64,000 bases of DNA from the NCBI RefSeq assembly GCF_009695775.1, contig NZ_VUNG01000011.1, positions 1-64,000 on the forward strand. Direction: 5' to 3'. The notes below the pieces were generated by a model. It worked only from the letters and a program-made list of their open reading frames with translations. It was not told where the DNA came from and did not search any database. Positions within the stretch are counted from its first letter, which is position 1, and each line of letters begins with the position of its first letter. The DNA is from Hallella mizrahii. GTDB taxonomy: Bacteria > Bacteroidota > Bacteroidia > Bacteroidales > Bacteroidaceae. This document shows, piece after piece, positions 19,801 to 29,100 of the stretch. The translations under genes and the position numbers were made by a program.

Positions 19801-21383
19801 TGGATGCGGAAGGTGGAGTTGCGAGTCTGTGTGCCGTTGAGTGTCTCTTCCAGGAGGTCGCCGTCCCAGTAGATGCGGAAGTTCAGGTCGAAGTCTTTGC
19901 TCGTGTTGTCGGTATGTTTAGCAGTGACAGCACTGATCGGCGTGTCGTGCCCCGACGCCCCAATGGCACCTGGCACGTCATCTGTGAAGTTGCCCATCAT
20001 CGAGCGGCCGTCGTCGCCGCCGCCCGCGAGCCTATAATAGATCTTGCTGGTGGTAGCGTCGCGATAGTTATTGGCGGGCGCGTCCTCGTTGCAGGCAAAG
20101 ATTTCCTGTCCGTGGCGGTAAGGATCAAAGTCACCGACATGCTGCGCGTCGCCGTGTCCGAGACCGGTGGTACTGAGTCCCTTACCATTATCGTCGATGA
20201 CCATGGAGCCAAAGCAGATCTCGTCGCGTCCGTCCCAGTCGACATCAGCAATGGTATAGTTGTGATAGCCTTGTCCGTACCAGGGGCTTCCCGGCGTGTT
20301 GCAGGTCCAGCGCCAGCGCGTGGAGAGGTGGTGTGTTGCTGGATCCACATCGAGGGCTATCATCTTGTGACGGGTGTAGATACCACGTGCGAGGAAGATA
20401 CTGGGCTTATGACCGTCGAGATAAGGGGCGCCAAAGAAGTTCTTCGAACTGCGGTGACCATAGCCGTCGCCCCAAGCCTTTTTTAGATCCGTCTCGCCGT
20501 CCTCTAATCGCTTGAGAGGATAGCTCATATAATTGGGGTGTTCAGAGGGACCTATCTGATAGGGCTCACCGGTTTGCCCATTGAGATAAAGGAGATATTC
20601 AGCACCCGAATGTACGAAAAACTCAGACATGGAACCGTTCTGGCAGTCGGCGCGATAGTTCTTCGACTTGTCGCCGACAACGATGGTCTTGCCCGTAGCG
20701 GTGTGAAGGATGGTACCATCGGCGGCTCGCATGATGCACTCTGCCTTGCCGTCACCGTCCCAGTCATAGGCAGCGATATTGGTCTCGTTGTGCTGAAAGT
20801 CGCAGAGGTTGGGGCCGCAGTCGATCCACCAGAGCAGATCGCCGTTGAGCTTAAACACCTCGATGCGATCGAAGTCGGGACCATCGGGTTTGTTCTTGGG
20901 GTCGTCGGTGGTGCAGAGCTCCTTGACGATGAGTTCCATCTCGCCGTCACCGTCTACATCCGCAATGGTGGCGTCGTTGGGCTGATAGACATCGGTGACA
21001 TCAGTCTTTCCGTCGTTGGAGAGACGTTTGGGCTTGGCGATCTCGAGATAGTCATGCGCCAACACAGCGGCAGGCTTAGAACCGGCGGTCTGCTCCACTC
21101 CTTTTATAATAGGGCGCACGGTATAGGTGCTACTGGTAGTACCAGCCGGATCGGTATAATTAGATACGGTGAGAGGTGCGTCGTTGACCTTCACACCATC
21201 ACGGTAGAGGTTATAAGTGACAGCGTAGTATTCCTCCGCATTGATGCGCCAAGAACAGAAGACGCCACCCGACGTCTTCACGGCGACAAGACCTCGATCG
21301 AGTCTGTCGGTCACACGCTGTGCATGGGTGCCAGCAGTCAGGAACATGGCCAGCAAGCCCACCAGGATGTATTTCTTTCTCAT
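16827..21383 (-). CDS. PL11 rhamnogalacturonan lyase fused to a long beta-solenoid and a sorting tail
   Basis: A 1518-residue exported protein. Residues about 22-620 are a complete PL11 lyase (VTDRLDRGLV start, many DVDGDG loops, WQMNGYNQPPHV end). Residues about 625-1430 are a repetitive, Gly/Asn/Thr-rich beta-solenoid like the passenger-associated repeats of autotransporters, with LIKQGDGTLVL, ITKKGTATAKL, LTKAGKGTLTL and GGLIKIGNGMMTI as recurring units. The last 70 residues resemble a type IX secretion C-terminal domain and end in GLYLVKV..MKVLVK. This suggests a lyase displayed on, or released from, the surface on a long stalk. It is the first gene of the leftward lyase operon and shares its upstream region with the sensor gene. 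Confidence 0.88.
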   Translation of the reverse strand: MRKKYILVGLLAMFLTAGTHAQRVTDRLDRGLVAVKTSGGVFCSWRINAEEYYAVTYNLYRDGVKVNDAPLTVSNYTDPAGTTSSTYTVRPIIKGVEQTAGSKPAAVLAHDYLEIAKPKRLSNDGKTDVTDVYQPNDATIADVDGDGEMELIVKELCTTDDPKNKPDGPDFDRIEVFKLNGDLLWWIDCGPNLCDFQHNETNIAAYDWDGDGKAECIMRAADGTILHTATGKTIVVGDKSKNYRADCQNGSMSEFFVHSGAEYLLYLNGQTGEPYQIGPSEHPNYMSYPLKRLEDGETDLKKAWGDGYGHRSSKNFFGAPYLDGHKPSIFLARGIYTRHKMIALDVDPATHHLSTRWRWTCNTPGSPWYGQGYHNYTIADVDWDGRDEICFGSMVIDDNGKGLSTTGLGHGDAQHVGDFDPYRHGQEIFACNEDAPANNYRDATTSKIYYRLAGGGDDGRSMMGNFTDDVPGAIGASGHDTPISAVTAKHTDNTSKDFDLNFRIYWDGDLLEETLNGTQTRNSTFRIHKYGAGDIKTLDGSLSNNDTKATPCFQGDIFGDWREEVVARTPDNKIRIYTTTDPTEYRNCTLLSDKQYRNAMVWQMNGYNQPPHVSYFLGKMEGITMAPPPETTNGRTVVNNGGSIGTGLNDKQVLLDENNDMTVSVSDGAAPYIFFDNAPTWVQGHDDNNNITTTSYTHTLTGGAFAGAMSLIKQGDGTLVLPKVDEKYTGNTDVWAGTLVFDGTLKSSRLWLNRFANLHSDGGTFSAIKADYGAAVRPGGQDKVGTITADTLKLGFGSIVDFDIDASSNADQIVVNKVMSIEQKDWTQGPEYLVPRFNFHFIDGNVKAGSYMLGKVQKVDGDISKVAVTGLNGHKAALSVTDGNLVLTIAGMRQAAGVEWSGAQSSMWDIADAENFTNTSEKTSDVFVSGDNVTFNDNAASSTVVIKGEVSPASVTFDNSKLEYDLSGDAITGNTTITKKGTATAKLRNVNDFTGSVSIENGTLAVDNLGQKSGVNNGALGVYTNKVTLNGGTLETLTTLTTDHPVVLGAKGGTILVDEGKTLTLNAGINGNGNVLTKAGKGTLTLAPSANYGTLNVMAGWVNSQEQDNVHGYPKNIVLNNGTTLSDADNIYSYSSNSVNVKVPKGATASWYLDSRCNYTGQLTGGGTLNLYSRSTRAYLKGYWGDFTGRLNIAGKKTGSYDPMLYVQGSLKNAEINATITLNNNGSNVAVGSLSGSAELDGKGTWSVGGNDKDFTFQGYINGGGLIKIGNGMMTIGKKQDKLGKQVDVQGGTLNINSSATTVTADNRWFGSQSVSVTGGGCFAGRGVVEKILVNDGGTLQPGNAANAIQYGALKTANGCYLYKGAKVLFNIYSTKFYPSLATNGTLSLADGSTVAVTLSSKYTPKVGDTFTLWDAAMLNATADGVTLQLPTLPNGFAWDTSELFQQKGLLKVVAATGINQLTADTVFHCEVFKTNGARVGVLTTTKARLNEDIRGLHVEPGLYLVKVGATAMKVLVK

Positions 21384-21442
21384 TGGATGATGTATTTAGA
21401 TTTCTTTTGCTATTAGATATTGATTCTTATTCTTCGACAGGG

Positions 21443-21450
21443 CAAAAATA
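21443..21450 (-). promoter_or_regulatory. -7 promoter element of the leftward PL11 operon
   Basis: The minus strand reads TATTTTTG, a match to TAnnTTTG, about 60 bp before the PL11 start. No TTTG occurs at the -33 position. The paired CGTAC/GTAC motif (21482-21507) lies just upstream, as expected for an activated promoter. Confidence 0.5.
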
Positions 21451-21481
21451 CGCAGAATCATCCGTCCAGGCATGGTATAAG

Positions 21482-21507
21482 CGTACATTAATTGGTAATA
21501 TTGTACG
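21482..21507. promoter_or_regulatory. Candidate operator of the hybrid two-component regulator
   Basis: The plus strand reads CGTAC, then 16 bp, then GTACG, within the divergent region between the PL11 operon and the sensor gene. The same CGTAC-N16-GTAC arrangement, again with an internal AATTG, lies at 25989-26013 upstream of the SusC gene. The shared spacing of two helical turns points to a dimeric AraC-type regulator; assignment to this regulator is inference. Confidence 0.5.
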
Positions 21508-21527
21508 TTCGTTTCAGAAATCTTTCG

Positions 21528-21535
21528 TAACTTTG
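21528..21535 (+). promoter_or_regulatory. -7 promoter element of the sensor gene
   Basis: TAACTTTG matches TAnnTTTG and lies about 50 bp before the chosen ATG at 21586. A proper -33 box is not evident. Confidence 0.45.
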
Positions 21536-21585
21536 CAATACTAAAACAAAACCACACTAACATCTTGCACACCTATTATATATAT

Positions 21586-24500
21586 ATGCGGGCATTATTG
21601 CTCGTCGCCGTACTCTGTCTTCCGGGCCGCCTTTTTAGCGAGCGTGTGCCCGCTCAGTTAAAGATGATCCATATCACCTCGTCACAGGGATTGCCGGGCA
21701 ACACCATCCGCGCCATTGAGCAGGACGATGACGGTTTTCTGTGGATGGCGGGTACTAACGGACTGGCCCGCTTCGACGGCTATCGCTTCGTACCCTTCAA
21801 CGATTTCGGACCGCAAGGACAAAACGCATTGCCGCAGCACATCGGCAAGCTCTATCTCGACCGACGTCACCACACGCTATGGCTGGGCACGTCGACGTAT
21901 ACCCACGCCTGTCTTGATCTGAACAGCGGACACTTCGTCGACTTCACCGGCCGTCACGACACGGAGCGCCCTTACCGCAAAGCTCTTGCCGTGGCAGACG
22001 GTGTGTGGCTGAGCAGCAACACACTGGGACTGCGCCACGTCATCCAGCAGAGCAGCCGCTTCCACATCGTTGATTACACCACCAAGAACCATCGGCTCCT
22101 GAGCGACCGTGTGCTCACCATTGAGGAAGACACACAACACAACATCTGGGCGGCCACCGACCGGGGACTCGCACGCATCGACAGCCACGGCCGCGCACGC
22201 ATCCTGCTGCCACACGTCAACTTCTTAGGCTGCTATGCCAACGGCAACCGCGTACTCGCTTTCAGCAAAATCAACCAAACCGCTTATGTCTTCGACCTTG
22301 GCGGACGTCTGCTCTGCCGCACCACCTTGCCGCAAAACATCGGACACATCGGAGCCATCAAGGGCTGTGTGCACTGGCAGGGACAATGGCTGCTCTGCGC
22401 TGGCGAGGCCTCTCTGCTGCTGCAACCCAAGCGAATACACAACCATGTCACATGGGTCTGGAGCCGGCCGCAAGCGCTGCAGATACCTAAAGGGGCCGTA
22501 CAAAGCACCGTCGACAACTTGCAGTTCGTCGCCAACCAAAGCGGCAGCCTGTGGATATTTTCCCCGAAGGGACCCGTAAGAAAACTGGATCTCATACCCG
22601 GACTGAAAGCCAACAAGGAGCGCAACACCATCTTCACCGTCGTCAAGGGACACGACGGTAAATACTATATTGGCTCCTACGGCGGTGGACTCTTCGTCTA
22701 TAACTATGCCACAGGTTACCTCGACCACTTCACCGCCGGTGACCGCAACGCTATTATCCCCTCAAACTATATCATCAACGTGGCCACTGACCGCACGGGA
22801 TCCATCTGGGTGAGCATGGAAAATGCCGGTGTGGTCTGTCTCACACCCTCGGACAACAGTGCCGCCTTTGATCTCATCGACGCACAACGGCAGGGCGACT
22901 GGACCAACTTCGTGCGCTATCTCTATCTCAGCCCGCAAGGACAACTGATGGTGATGGCGAAGGACAACCAGCTCTACTCCTACGACATGACGCAGCACGC
23001 TTTTGCTTACAAGGGAGCCGTCACGGCTACGATCCTCAACAGCCTCACCGACAGCCAGCACCATACTTGGTTGGCCACACGCGGCAATGGCGTCTGGCGC
23101 GACGGACAGCAGATGACGCTCTATGTCCGGGGCAAGCGCGTAGAGATCAACGACTTCTATTCGCTGGCCCAAGACCATCGCGGCCGCATTTGGATCGGCA
23201 GTTGGGGACAGGGACTCTTCCTGGTGAAAGCCATCCGGGGCAACCGCCTCGATGTCGACAACATCATCAGCAACCAATACAACGAAAGCCGCATCCACGA
23301 CATCACCATCACGACGGCAGGACTGATGGTGGTAGCTACCTTCAACGGCATCTACGCTGCAAACATCAACCACCGCCACATACAACAGAAGGATTTCCAC
23401 TGGTACAGCGTGCTCAACAGCCGCTTCCCCACTGACGAGATTACCTGCGTGCGCGCTACCACGCCCACCACCATTTGGGCGGGCACGGTGGGCGGTCTCA
23501 TCCGCTGCGACTTCTCCAAAGGACTGGACCGGATGACCTACCATGTACTCTCTGAGCGCAATGGCTTATCGAACAACAACATCAAATCACTCATCACCGA
23601 CCGCTATGGCTATCTGTGGGCTGGTACCGACAACGGACTCTCACGTATAGATCCACGCGACAACTACATCCGGCGCTACCAGCTCACCAACGACGTACTG
23701 GGCAACGCCTTCGCCGAGAACTGTGCGCTGCGCCTGGCCGACGGACGCATCGTCTTCGGCACCGGCAACGGCATGGTCACCATCAACCCCGCACGTGAGC
23801 GCCAGCACCATCGCGTTGCTGCACCCCGCGTGATGGTCACCGACCTGCTCGTCAACGGCATCTCTGTCTACGAGGCACTCGACACCACCGTGCTCAGTCA
23901 GCCACTGCAAAGCACCGACAAAATCACACTCAGCCACAACCAAAACTCGCTTACCATCCACTTTTCCTCCTTCGCCTACAGCAATATCCAGGCACAACTC
24001 TACCAATATTATATGGAAGGCGTCGACCACCAGTGGCGACCGGTGACAGCCATTCCACGCGCTGAATACTCCAATCTCGCACCAGGAACATACGTCTTCC
24101 ACGTGCGCACCGTAACGCAGAATGCCGTAGGCGCAGAACGCACTCTCACCATCCACATCAGTGAACCATGGTACAACACCTGGTGGGCATGGACGTTCTA
24201 CCTCGCGCTGTTTGCCGCCGTCATCCTCTATGTATACCGCAACGGACGCGAAAGACTGAGGCTCCACCAGCAAATGAAAATGGAAAAACAACTCACCGAG
24301 ATGCGCACCTCGTTCTTCACACACGTCACCCATGAGTTCCGTACACCGCTGGCCGTACTTTCCTACGCCGTGGAGAACATCGCAAAACCCGAGAGACCCT
24401 CACGCAAGGACATCCAGACTGCACAACGCGGCATACACCGACTCATGCGCCTCGTCAACCAGTTTCTCGAGTTCCGACGACTTAGCACCGGCAACATACG

Positions 24501-25851
24501 ACTGCAAGTGGAGTGCCATGACATCATCGCCTTCCTTCGCGACATATATCAGGATCTATGGGGCATGGCAACGCAAAAGCACCTGAACTATAATTTCTCG
24601 GCGTTTGCCAAGTCGTTCACCATAGCCTTTGACCCGCAGGCTGTAGAGACCATCGTCTACAACCTGCTCTCCAACGCCGTGAAATACACGCCCGAGAAGG
24701 GAGAGGTGACGATCTCCGTCCGACAGGACAACGACGCACATCTGCTCGTTATCACCGTGGAAGACGACGGACCGGGGCTCAGTACCGACCAGCAGCAGCG
24801 CGTCTTCCATCCCTACATGAGCGGCTATATCTCGCACAACGGCATGGGCATCGGACTCTACACGGCCTACAACATGGCCAAAGTCCACCACGGCACGCTC
24901 ATCTACCAGCGTGTCGACACCAAAGGGGGCTCACGATTCATCTTCTCCATCCCCGACAACAACGATAGCTACAGTCCGGAAGAGTATCAAACAGTGACTA
25001 CGCACGACGACAGCCAGGAACACAGACAAAGCCTGCAAATCATTCAGGACATGGCTCCCAATGCTCTCAACCACCAACTCGTGGCCATCATCGAGGACGC
25101 ACCCGACATGCAGGAACAGATCAAGACTGAGGTAGGCAAATATTTTCGCACTGTGACATACAGCAACGGAGAGGATGCCGTGCGCGACATCGCCTTGCAA
25201 CATCCCGACCTGCTGCTTTGCGACATCATGCTGCCCGGCATCAACGGCTACGACACCATCAGTGCCATCCGAAAACAAAAGGGTATGGACGACCTCCCCG
25301 TCATCATGCTCACCGCCCTCGACGACGAGGAGCATCAGATCAAAGGCTATCAGGCAGGAGCCGACGACTATATGGTCAAGCCATGCAACTACCGACTGCT
25401 CATCGCCCGTGCTATGCAGCTCATCAAGTGGAGGCAGCAGCGAAACAAGCAACAGCCCTCAAAGGAACACAAGACAACGGCGTCGCCCTCTGTCACCCTG
25501 TCACCGGTCGACGAGGTGATTCTCACCAGTCCTGCCGACAAGCGTTTCCGCGAACAGGTCGAAGTGCTTGTGGGGCAGCATCTCACCGATCAGAACTTCT
25601 CCATCGACCAGCTCGCTGCCATGCTCACCATGGGCCGTACAAAATTCTATGGCAAGATGAAGGAACTCTACGGCATGTCGCCCAACAAATATCTGATGAA
25701 ACGTCGTATGGACAAGGCTGCCGAGCTACTGCTCGAGGGCAAGTACACGGTTTCGGAAGTCAGCTACCGTGTGGGTATCCCCGACTCGTCGTACTTCAAC
25801 AAATGCTTCAAGGCGGCCTTCGGCACGGTACCAAGCAAATACAGGGGATAG
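21586..25851 (+). CDS. Hybrid two-component system regulator (sensor, kinase, receiver, AraC output)
   Basis: A 1421-residue regulator. The chosen ATG gives a signal peptide (MRALLLVAVLCLPGRLFS); an upstream TTG at 21565 is possible but weaker. The periplasmic part (about 25-790) is built of propeller repeats of the Reg_prop kind (DDGFLWMAGTNGLARFDG, YGYLWAGTDNGLSRID), followed by a Y_Y_Y domain and one membrane span near 868-890. Then come a histidine kinase with phosphoacceptor His916 in THEFRTP, an ATPase domain, a receiver with Asp1213 in LLLCDIMLPG, and a C-terminal AraC-type DNA-binding domain (about 1320-1421). Such proteins bind oligosaccharides in the periplasm and activate neighbouring polysaccharide loci; here the ligand should be a rhamnogalacturonan fragment. 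Confidence 0.95.
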   Translation: MRALLLVAVLCLPGRLFSERVPAQLKMIHITSSQGLPGNTIRAIEQDDDGFLWMAGTNGLARFDGYRFVPFNDFGPQGQNALPQHIGKLYLDRRHHTLWLGTSTYTHACLDLNSGHFVDFTGRHDTERPYRKALAVADGVWLSSNTLGLRHVIQQSSRFHIVDYTTKNHRLLSDRVLTIEEDTQHNIWAATDRGLARIDSHGRARILLPHVNFLGCYANGNRVLAFSKINQTAYVFDLGGRLLCRTTLPQNIGHIGAIKGCVHWQGQWLLCAGEASLLLQPKRIHNHVTWVWSRPQALQIPKGAVQSTVDNLQFVANQSGSLWIFSPKGPVRKLDLIPGLKANKERNTIFTVVKGHDGKYYIGSYGGGLFVYNYATGYLDHFTAGDRNAIIPSNYIINVATDRTGSIWVSMENAGVVCLTPSDNSAAFDLIDAQRQGDWTNFVRYLYLSPQGQLMVMAKDNQLYSYDMTQHAFAYKGAVTATILNSLTDSQHHTWLATRGNGVWRDGQQMTLYVRGKRVEINDFYSLAQDHRGRIWIGSWGQGLFLVKAIRGNRLDVDNIISNQYNESRIHDITITTAGLMVVATFNGIYAANINHRHIQQKDFHWYSVLNSRFPTDEITCVRATTPTTIWAGTVGGLIRCDFSKGLDRMTYHVLSERNGLSNNNIKSLITDRYGYLWAGTDNGLSRIDPRDNYIRRYQLTNDVLGNAFAENCALRLADGRIVFGTGNGMVTINPARERQHHRVAAPRVMVTDLLVNGISVYEALDTTVLSQPLQSTDKITLSHNQNSLTIHFSSFAYSNIQAQLYQYYMEGVDHQWRPVTAIPRAEYSNLAPGTYVFHVRTVTQNAVGAERTLTIHISEPWYNTWWAWTFYLALFAAVILYVYRNGRERLRLHQQMKMEKQLTEMRTSFFTHVTHEFRTPLAVLSYAVENIAKPERPSRKDIQTAQRGIHRLMRLVNQFLEFRRLSTGNIRLQVECHDIIAFLRDIYQDLWGMATQKHLNYNFSAFAKSFTIAFDPQAVETIVYNLLSNAVKYTPEKGEVTISVRQDNDAHLLVITVEDDGPGLSTDQQQRVFHPYMSGYISHNGMGIGLYTAYNMAKVHHGTLIYQRVDTKGGSRFIFSIPDNNDSYSPEEYQTVTTHDDSQEHRQSLQIIQDMAPNALNHQLVAIIEDAPDMQEQIKTEVGKYFRTVTYSNGEDAVRDIALQHPDLLLCDIMLPGINGYDTISAIRKQKGMDDLPVIMLTALDDEEHQIKGYQAGADDYMVKPCNYRLLIARAMQLIKWRQQRNKQQPSKEHKTTASPSVTLSPVDEVILTSPADKRFREQVEVLVGQHLTDQNFSIDQLAAMLTMGRTKFYGKMKELYGMSPNKYLMKRRMDKAAELLLEGKYTVSEVSYRVGIPDSSYFNKCFKAAFGTVPSKYRG

Positions 25852-25913
25852 CAATGTGAGATGCCACTCTTTTCCCCATCCCTCCTCTCTTACCGTATCG
25901 CCCCTCTCAACAG

Positions 25914-25970
25914 CCTCACCCCAAGTCCCTCTCCCAAGAGAAAGGAGCTTGGGGTGAGGTTGTTTTTCTT
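25914..25970 (+). terminator. Hairpin terminator after the sensor gene
   Basis: Arms CCTCACCCCAAG (25914-25925) and CTTGGGGTGAGG (25948-25959) pair perfectly and are followed by TTGTTTTTCTT. It stands between the sensor gene and the SusC promoter, so it probably ends the sensor transcript. Confidence 0.65.
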
Positions 25971-25988
25971 CCTTTTCTATAGGACAAT

Positions 25989-26013
25989 CGTACGCAATTG
26001 CCGAGTTTCGTAC
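25989..26013. promoter_or_regulatory. Candidate operator upstream of the Sus operon
   Basis: CGTAC at 25989-25993 and GTAC at 26010-26013 are separated by 16 bp, exactly as at 21482-21507. With the -7 box at 26046-26053 the two half sites centre about 45 and 66 bp upstream of the expected transcription start, a usual position for an AraC-type activator. Confidence 0.55.
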
Positions 26014-26045
26014 AATTTCACCAAGCACAAAAGACAATATTACTT

Positions 26046-26053
26046 TAATTTTG
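26046..26053 (+). promoter_or_regulatory. -7 promoter element of the Sus operon
   Basis: TAATTTTG matches TAnnTTTG. The -33 position has no TTTG, which fits a promoter that needs the regulator bound at the upstream CGTAC/GTAC pair. Confidence 0.55.
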
Positions 26054-26161
26054 CATCGGTTCACAAAAACCAACAGACTAAAGACATGAATGCCTACAGC
26101 TAAAATGCCTACCACTCATCAAGATATTAACACCTACATCAATTATAAACGCCTAAAGCAA

Positions 26162-29100
26162 ATGAACCCATCCAACACGATTCAAGGCAAGAAAGCCTTG
26201 CGCACAGCATTCGTGGCAGCAGCACTGACGCTCACGCCTCCCTTCGCTGCCCCGCAAGCTACATGGGCCGAAAGCCTGCAACAAACCCAACAGGTCATCC
26301 GCGGCAACGTGGTTGACGAGAACGGTGAGGCTGTCATCGGTGCCACCATCGTCGTCGTGGGAGGCAGTGCCGCACAGGGCACTGTCACCGATTTCGACGG
26401 CAACTTCTCCATTAAAGCTAAGCCTGGCTCTAAGCTGAAGATCTCGTATATAGGATACATCACCAAGACCGTGACGGCCAGCACCAACATGCACGTCACG
26501 CTCAAGGAGGAAGCCACCAGCCTGCAAGGCGTAGAGGTTGTCGCCTACGGTGTGCAGAAAAAAGTCACCGTCACCGGTGCCCTCTCTTCAGTGAAGGGCG
26601 AAGACCTCGTACGCACACCAGTAAGCTCGGTCAACAATGTGCTCGCCGGTCAACTCTCTGGTGTGACCACCGTGCAGTATTCCGGTGAGCCGGGTAGTGA
26701 CGCCGCCACCATCTTTGTACGCGGCAAGGGCACATGGGTCGATACCAACCCGCTGGTACAGATCGATGGCGTCGACGGATCACTCGACAACATCGACCCC
26801 AACGAGATTGAGAGTATCACCGTGCTCAAGGATGCTTCCGCCACCGCCGTCTTCGGTGTACGCGGCGCCAACGGCGTGATCCTCATCACCACCAAGCGTG
26901 GACAGGAAGGCAAAGCACGCATCGCCGCCTCAACCAACTTCTCCATCCTCGTGCCCAACCGCCTCATCAAGCAGGCCAGCAGCTACGACTACGCGATGTT
27001 CTACAACCAGATGGACGAGAACGACGGCTCGGGCCACCGCTTCTCCGATGCTGTCATCCAGAAGTTCCGCGACGGCAGTGATCCCATCCGCTTCCCCAAC
27101 ACGCAGTGGACCGACTACGTGATGAAGAAGTCGACCATGCAGACACAGTCCAACCTCAGCATCTCCGGCGGCACGAAGAAGGTGAAGTACTTCATCAGCG
27201 CCAGCATGTACACCACAGGAGGACTCTTCAAGCAATTCGACCAGGACTATGTCAACGATTTCCGCTATCACCGCTTCAACTATCGCGCCAACATCGACAT
27301 CAACGTCACCAACACCACCACGTTAAGCGCTAACCTCAACGGCATCGTCGACGAAGCCAAAAAGCCATACAACGGCCAGGGATCCGCGGGTATCATTAAA
27401 TATATGTATTACTCCACGCCGTTCTCCAGTCCCGGTATCATCGACGGACGCTACATCATCAACTCAGCCAGCACCAAGGACAACCTTGACGGCAACGTGC
27501 TGCCCTTCGTCGGTGGTGACCCCTTGGGCAACTATTACAACAAGGGATTCATGAACACCAACCGAAACAATCTCTCCATGGATCTCCAGATCAAGCAGGA
27601 TCTCGGCATGATCACCAAAGGACTCTCCTGGCACGCCAAGGGCTCATACCACACCGATTATTATGTCTACAAGAACGGTAGCGCGACCGTAGCTACCTAT
27701 AATCCTATTTGGAAAGGCCTCGACGACAACGGACAGAACATTTTCGGCTACCGCAAGAACGGCGACACTACAGAGCCAGCATACAACGAGAGCCGTAGCA
27801 AGGCAAGACAATGGTATTTTGAAACCGCCTTCAACTATAACCGTTCCTTCGGACTCAATACGATCACCGCCCTGGCCCTCTACAACCAAAGCCAGCAATA
27901 CTATCCCAGCACCTACAGCGACATCCGCCACGGACTGCTCGGCTTCGTGGGCCGTGTAACCTATGACTGGAACAACCGCTACATGGCAGAGTTCAACGTG
28001 GGCTACAACGGTTCAGAGAACTTCGCGCCCAACAAGCGTTTCGGTTTCTTCCCCGCCGGCTCTCTCGGCTGGGTAGCCAGCGATGAGTCTTTCTTCAAGC
28101 CCATCAAGAAGGTGGTCAGCTTCCTCAAGCTGCGTGCCTCCTGGGGTCTCGTCGGTAACGACCGCATCGGTGGTACACGATTCATGTATCTGCCCGACGC
28201 CTACAACGTCAACCAAGGTGCGCTCTTCAACCGTACCGGCAAAGACGGCGGTTCTTATGGCTACAACTTCGGTGTGGAGAACGGAACGACAAAGCAAGGA
28301 GCTATCGAGGCACAGAAAAACAATCCCGACGTCACGTGGGAGAAAGCCTTCAAGCAGGACTACGGCTTCGACATCCGCTTCCTCCGCGACAAACTGGAGA
28401 CCAGCTTCGACTACTATCGTGAGCACCGTACCGACATCCTGCTCATCGACCAGACCGCGCCGACCACGCTCGGCTTCTCGCTGCCTGCCGCCAACCTCGG
28501 TGAGGCAAAGTCGTGGGGATATGAGATCACTGTGACTTGGAACGACAAGATCGGCAAAGATTTCCGCTACTGGGTCAAGGGAAACCTTTCCTACAACCAA
28601 AACAAGGTGGTGGAGAGAAAGGAAGCTCCGCAGACCAACGAATATCAATATCAGAAAAACCACCGCATCGGCGCAAGAAGCCAGTATAAGTTCTGGAAAT
28701 ACTACTACAAGGGCTGTGAGCAAGACTATATGAAGGAGTTCGGCGTCAAGTCGTTCCCTACGCAGATGGTTGCCAACCTCAAGCCCGGTGACGCTGTATA
28801 CGTAGACCTCGACGGCAACGGCAAAATCGACGGCGACGACGCCAGCTACAACTACGGCTTCACCGACGACCCGCAGTATATCGCCGGCCTGAACCTCGGC
28901 ATGCAGTGGAAGAACTTCTCCTTCTCTGCCCAGCTCACCGGCGCGTGGAACGTCAGCCGTATGCTCAGCGACATCTTCCGCCAGCCGTTCTTCAGCTCCA
29001 ACTCCACCACAGAGGGCGGTCTGCTCCAGTTTCAGGTCGAAAACACATGGAATCCCAACAACCCCTCGCAGAGTGCTGAGTACCCAAGAGCCACCTGGAC

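Noticed and set aside
18672..20486. 604-codon open frame antisense to the PL11 fusion gene
   Set aside because: Shadow of a long real gene with strong domain matches on the minus strand; no domains or start signals of its own.
26090..26161. Upstream ATG for SusC 1 adding 24 residues
   Set aside because: It places a polar stretch before the normal signal sequence. The ATG at 26162 gives a usual SusC start.
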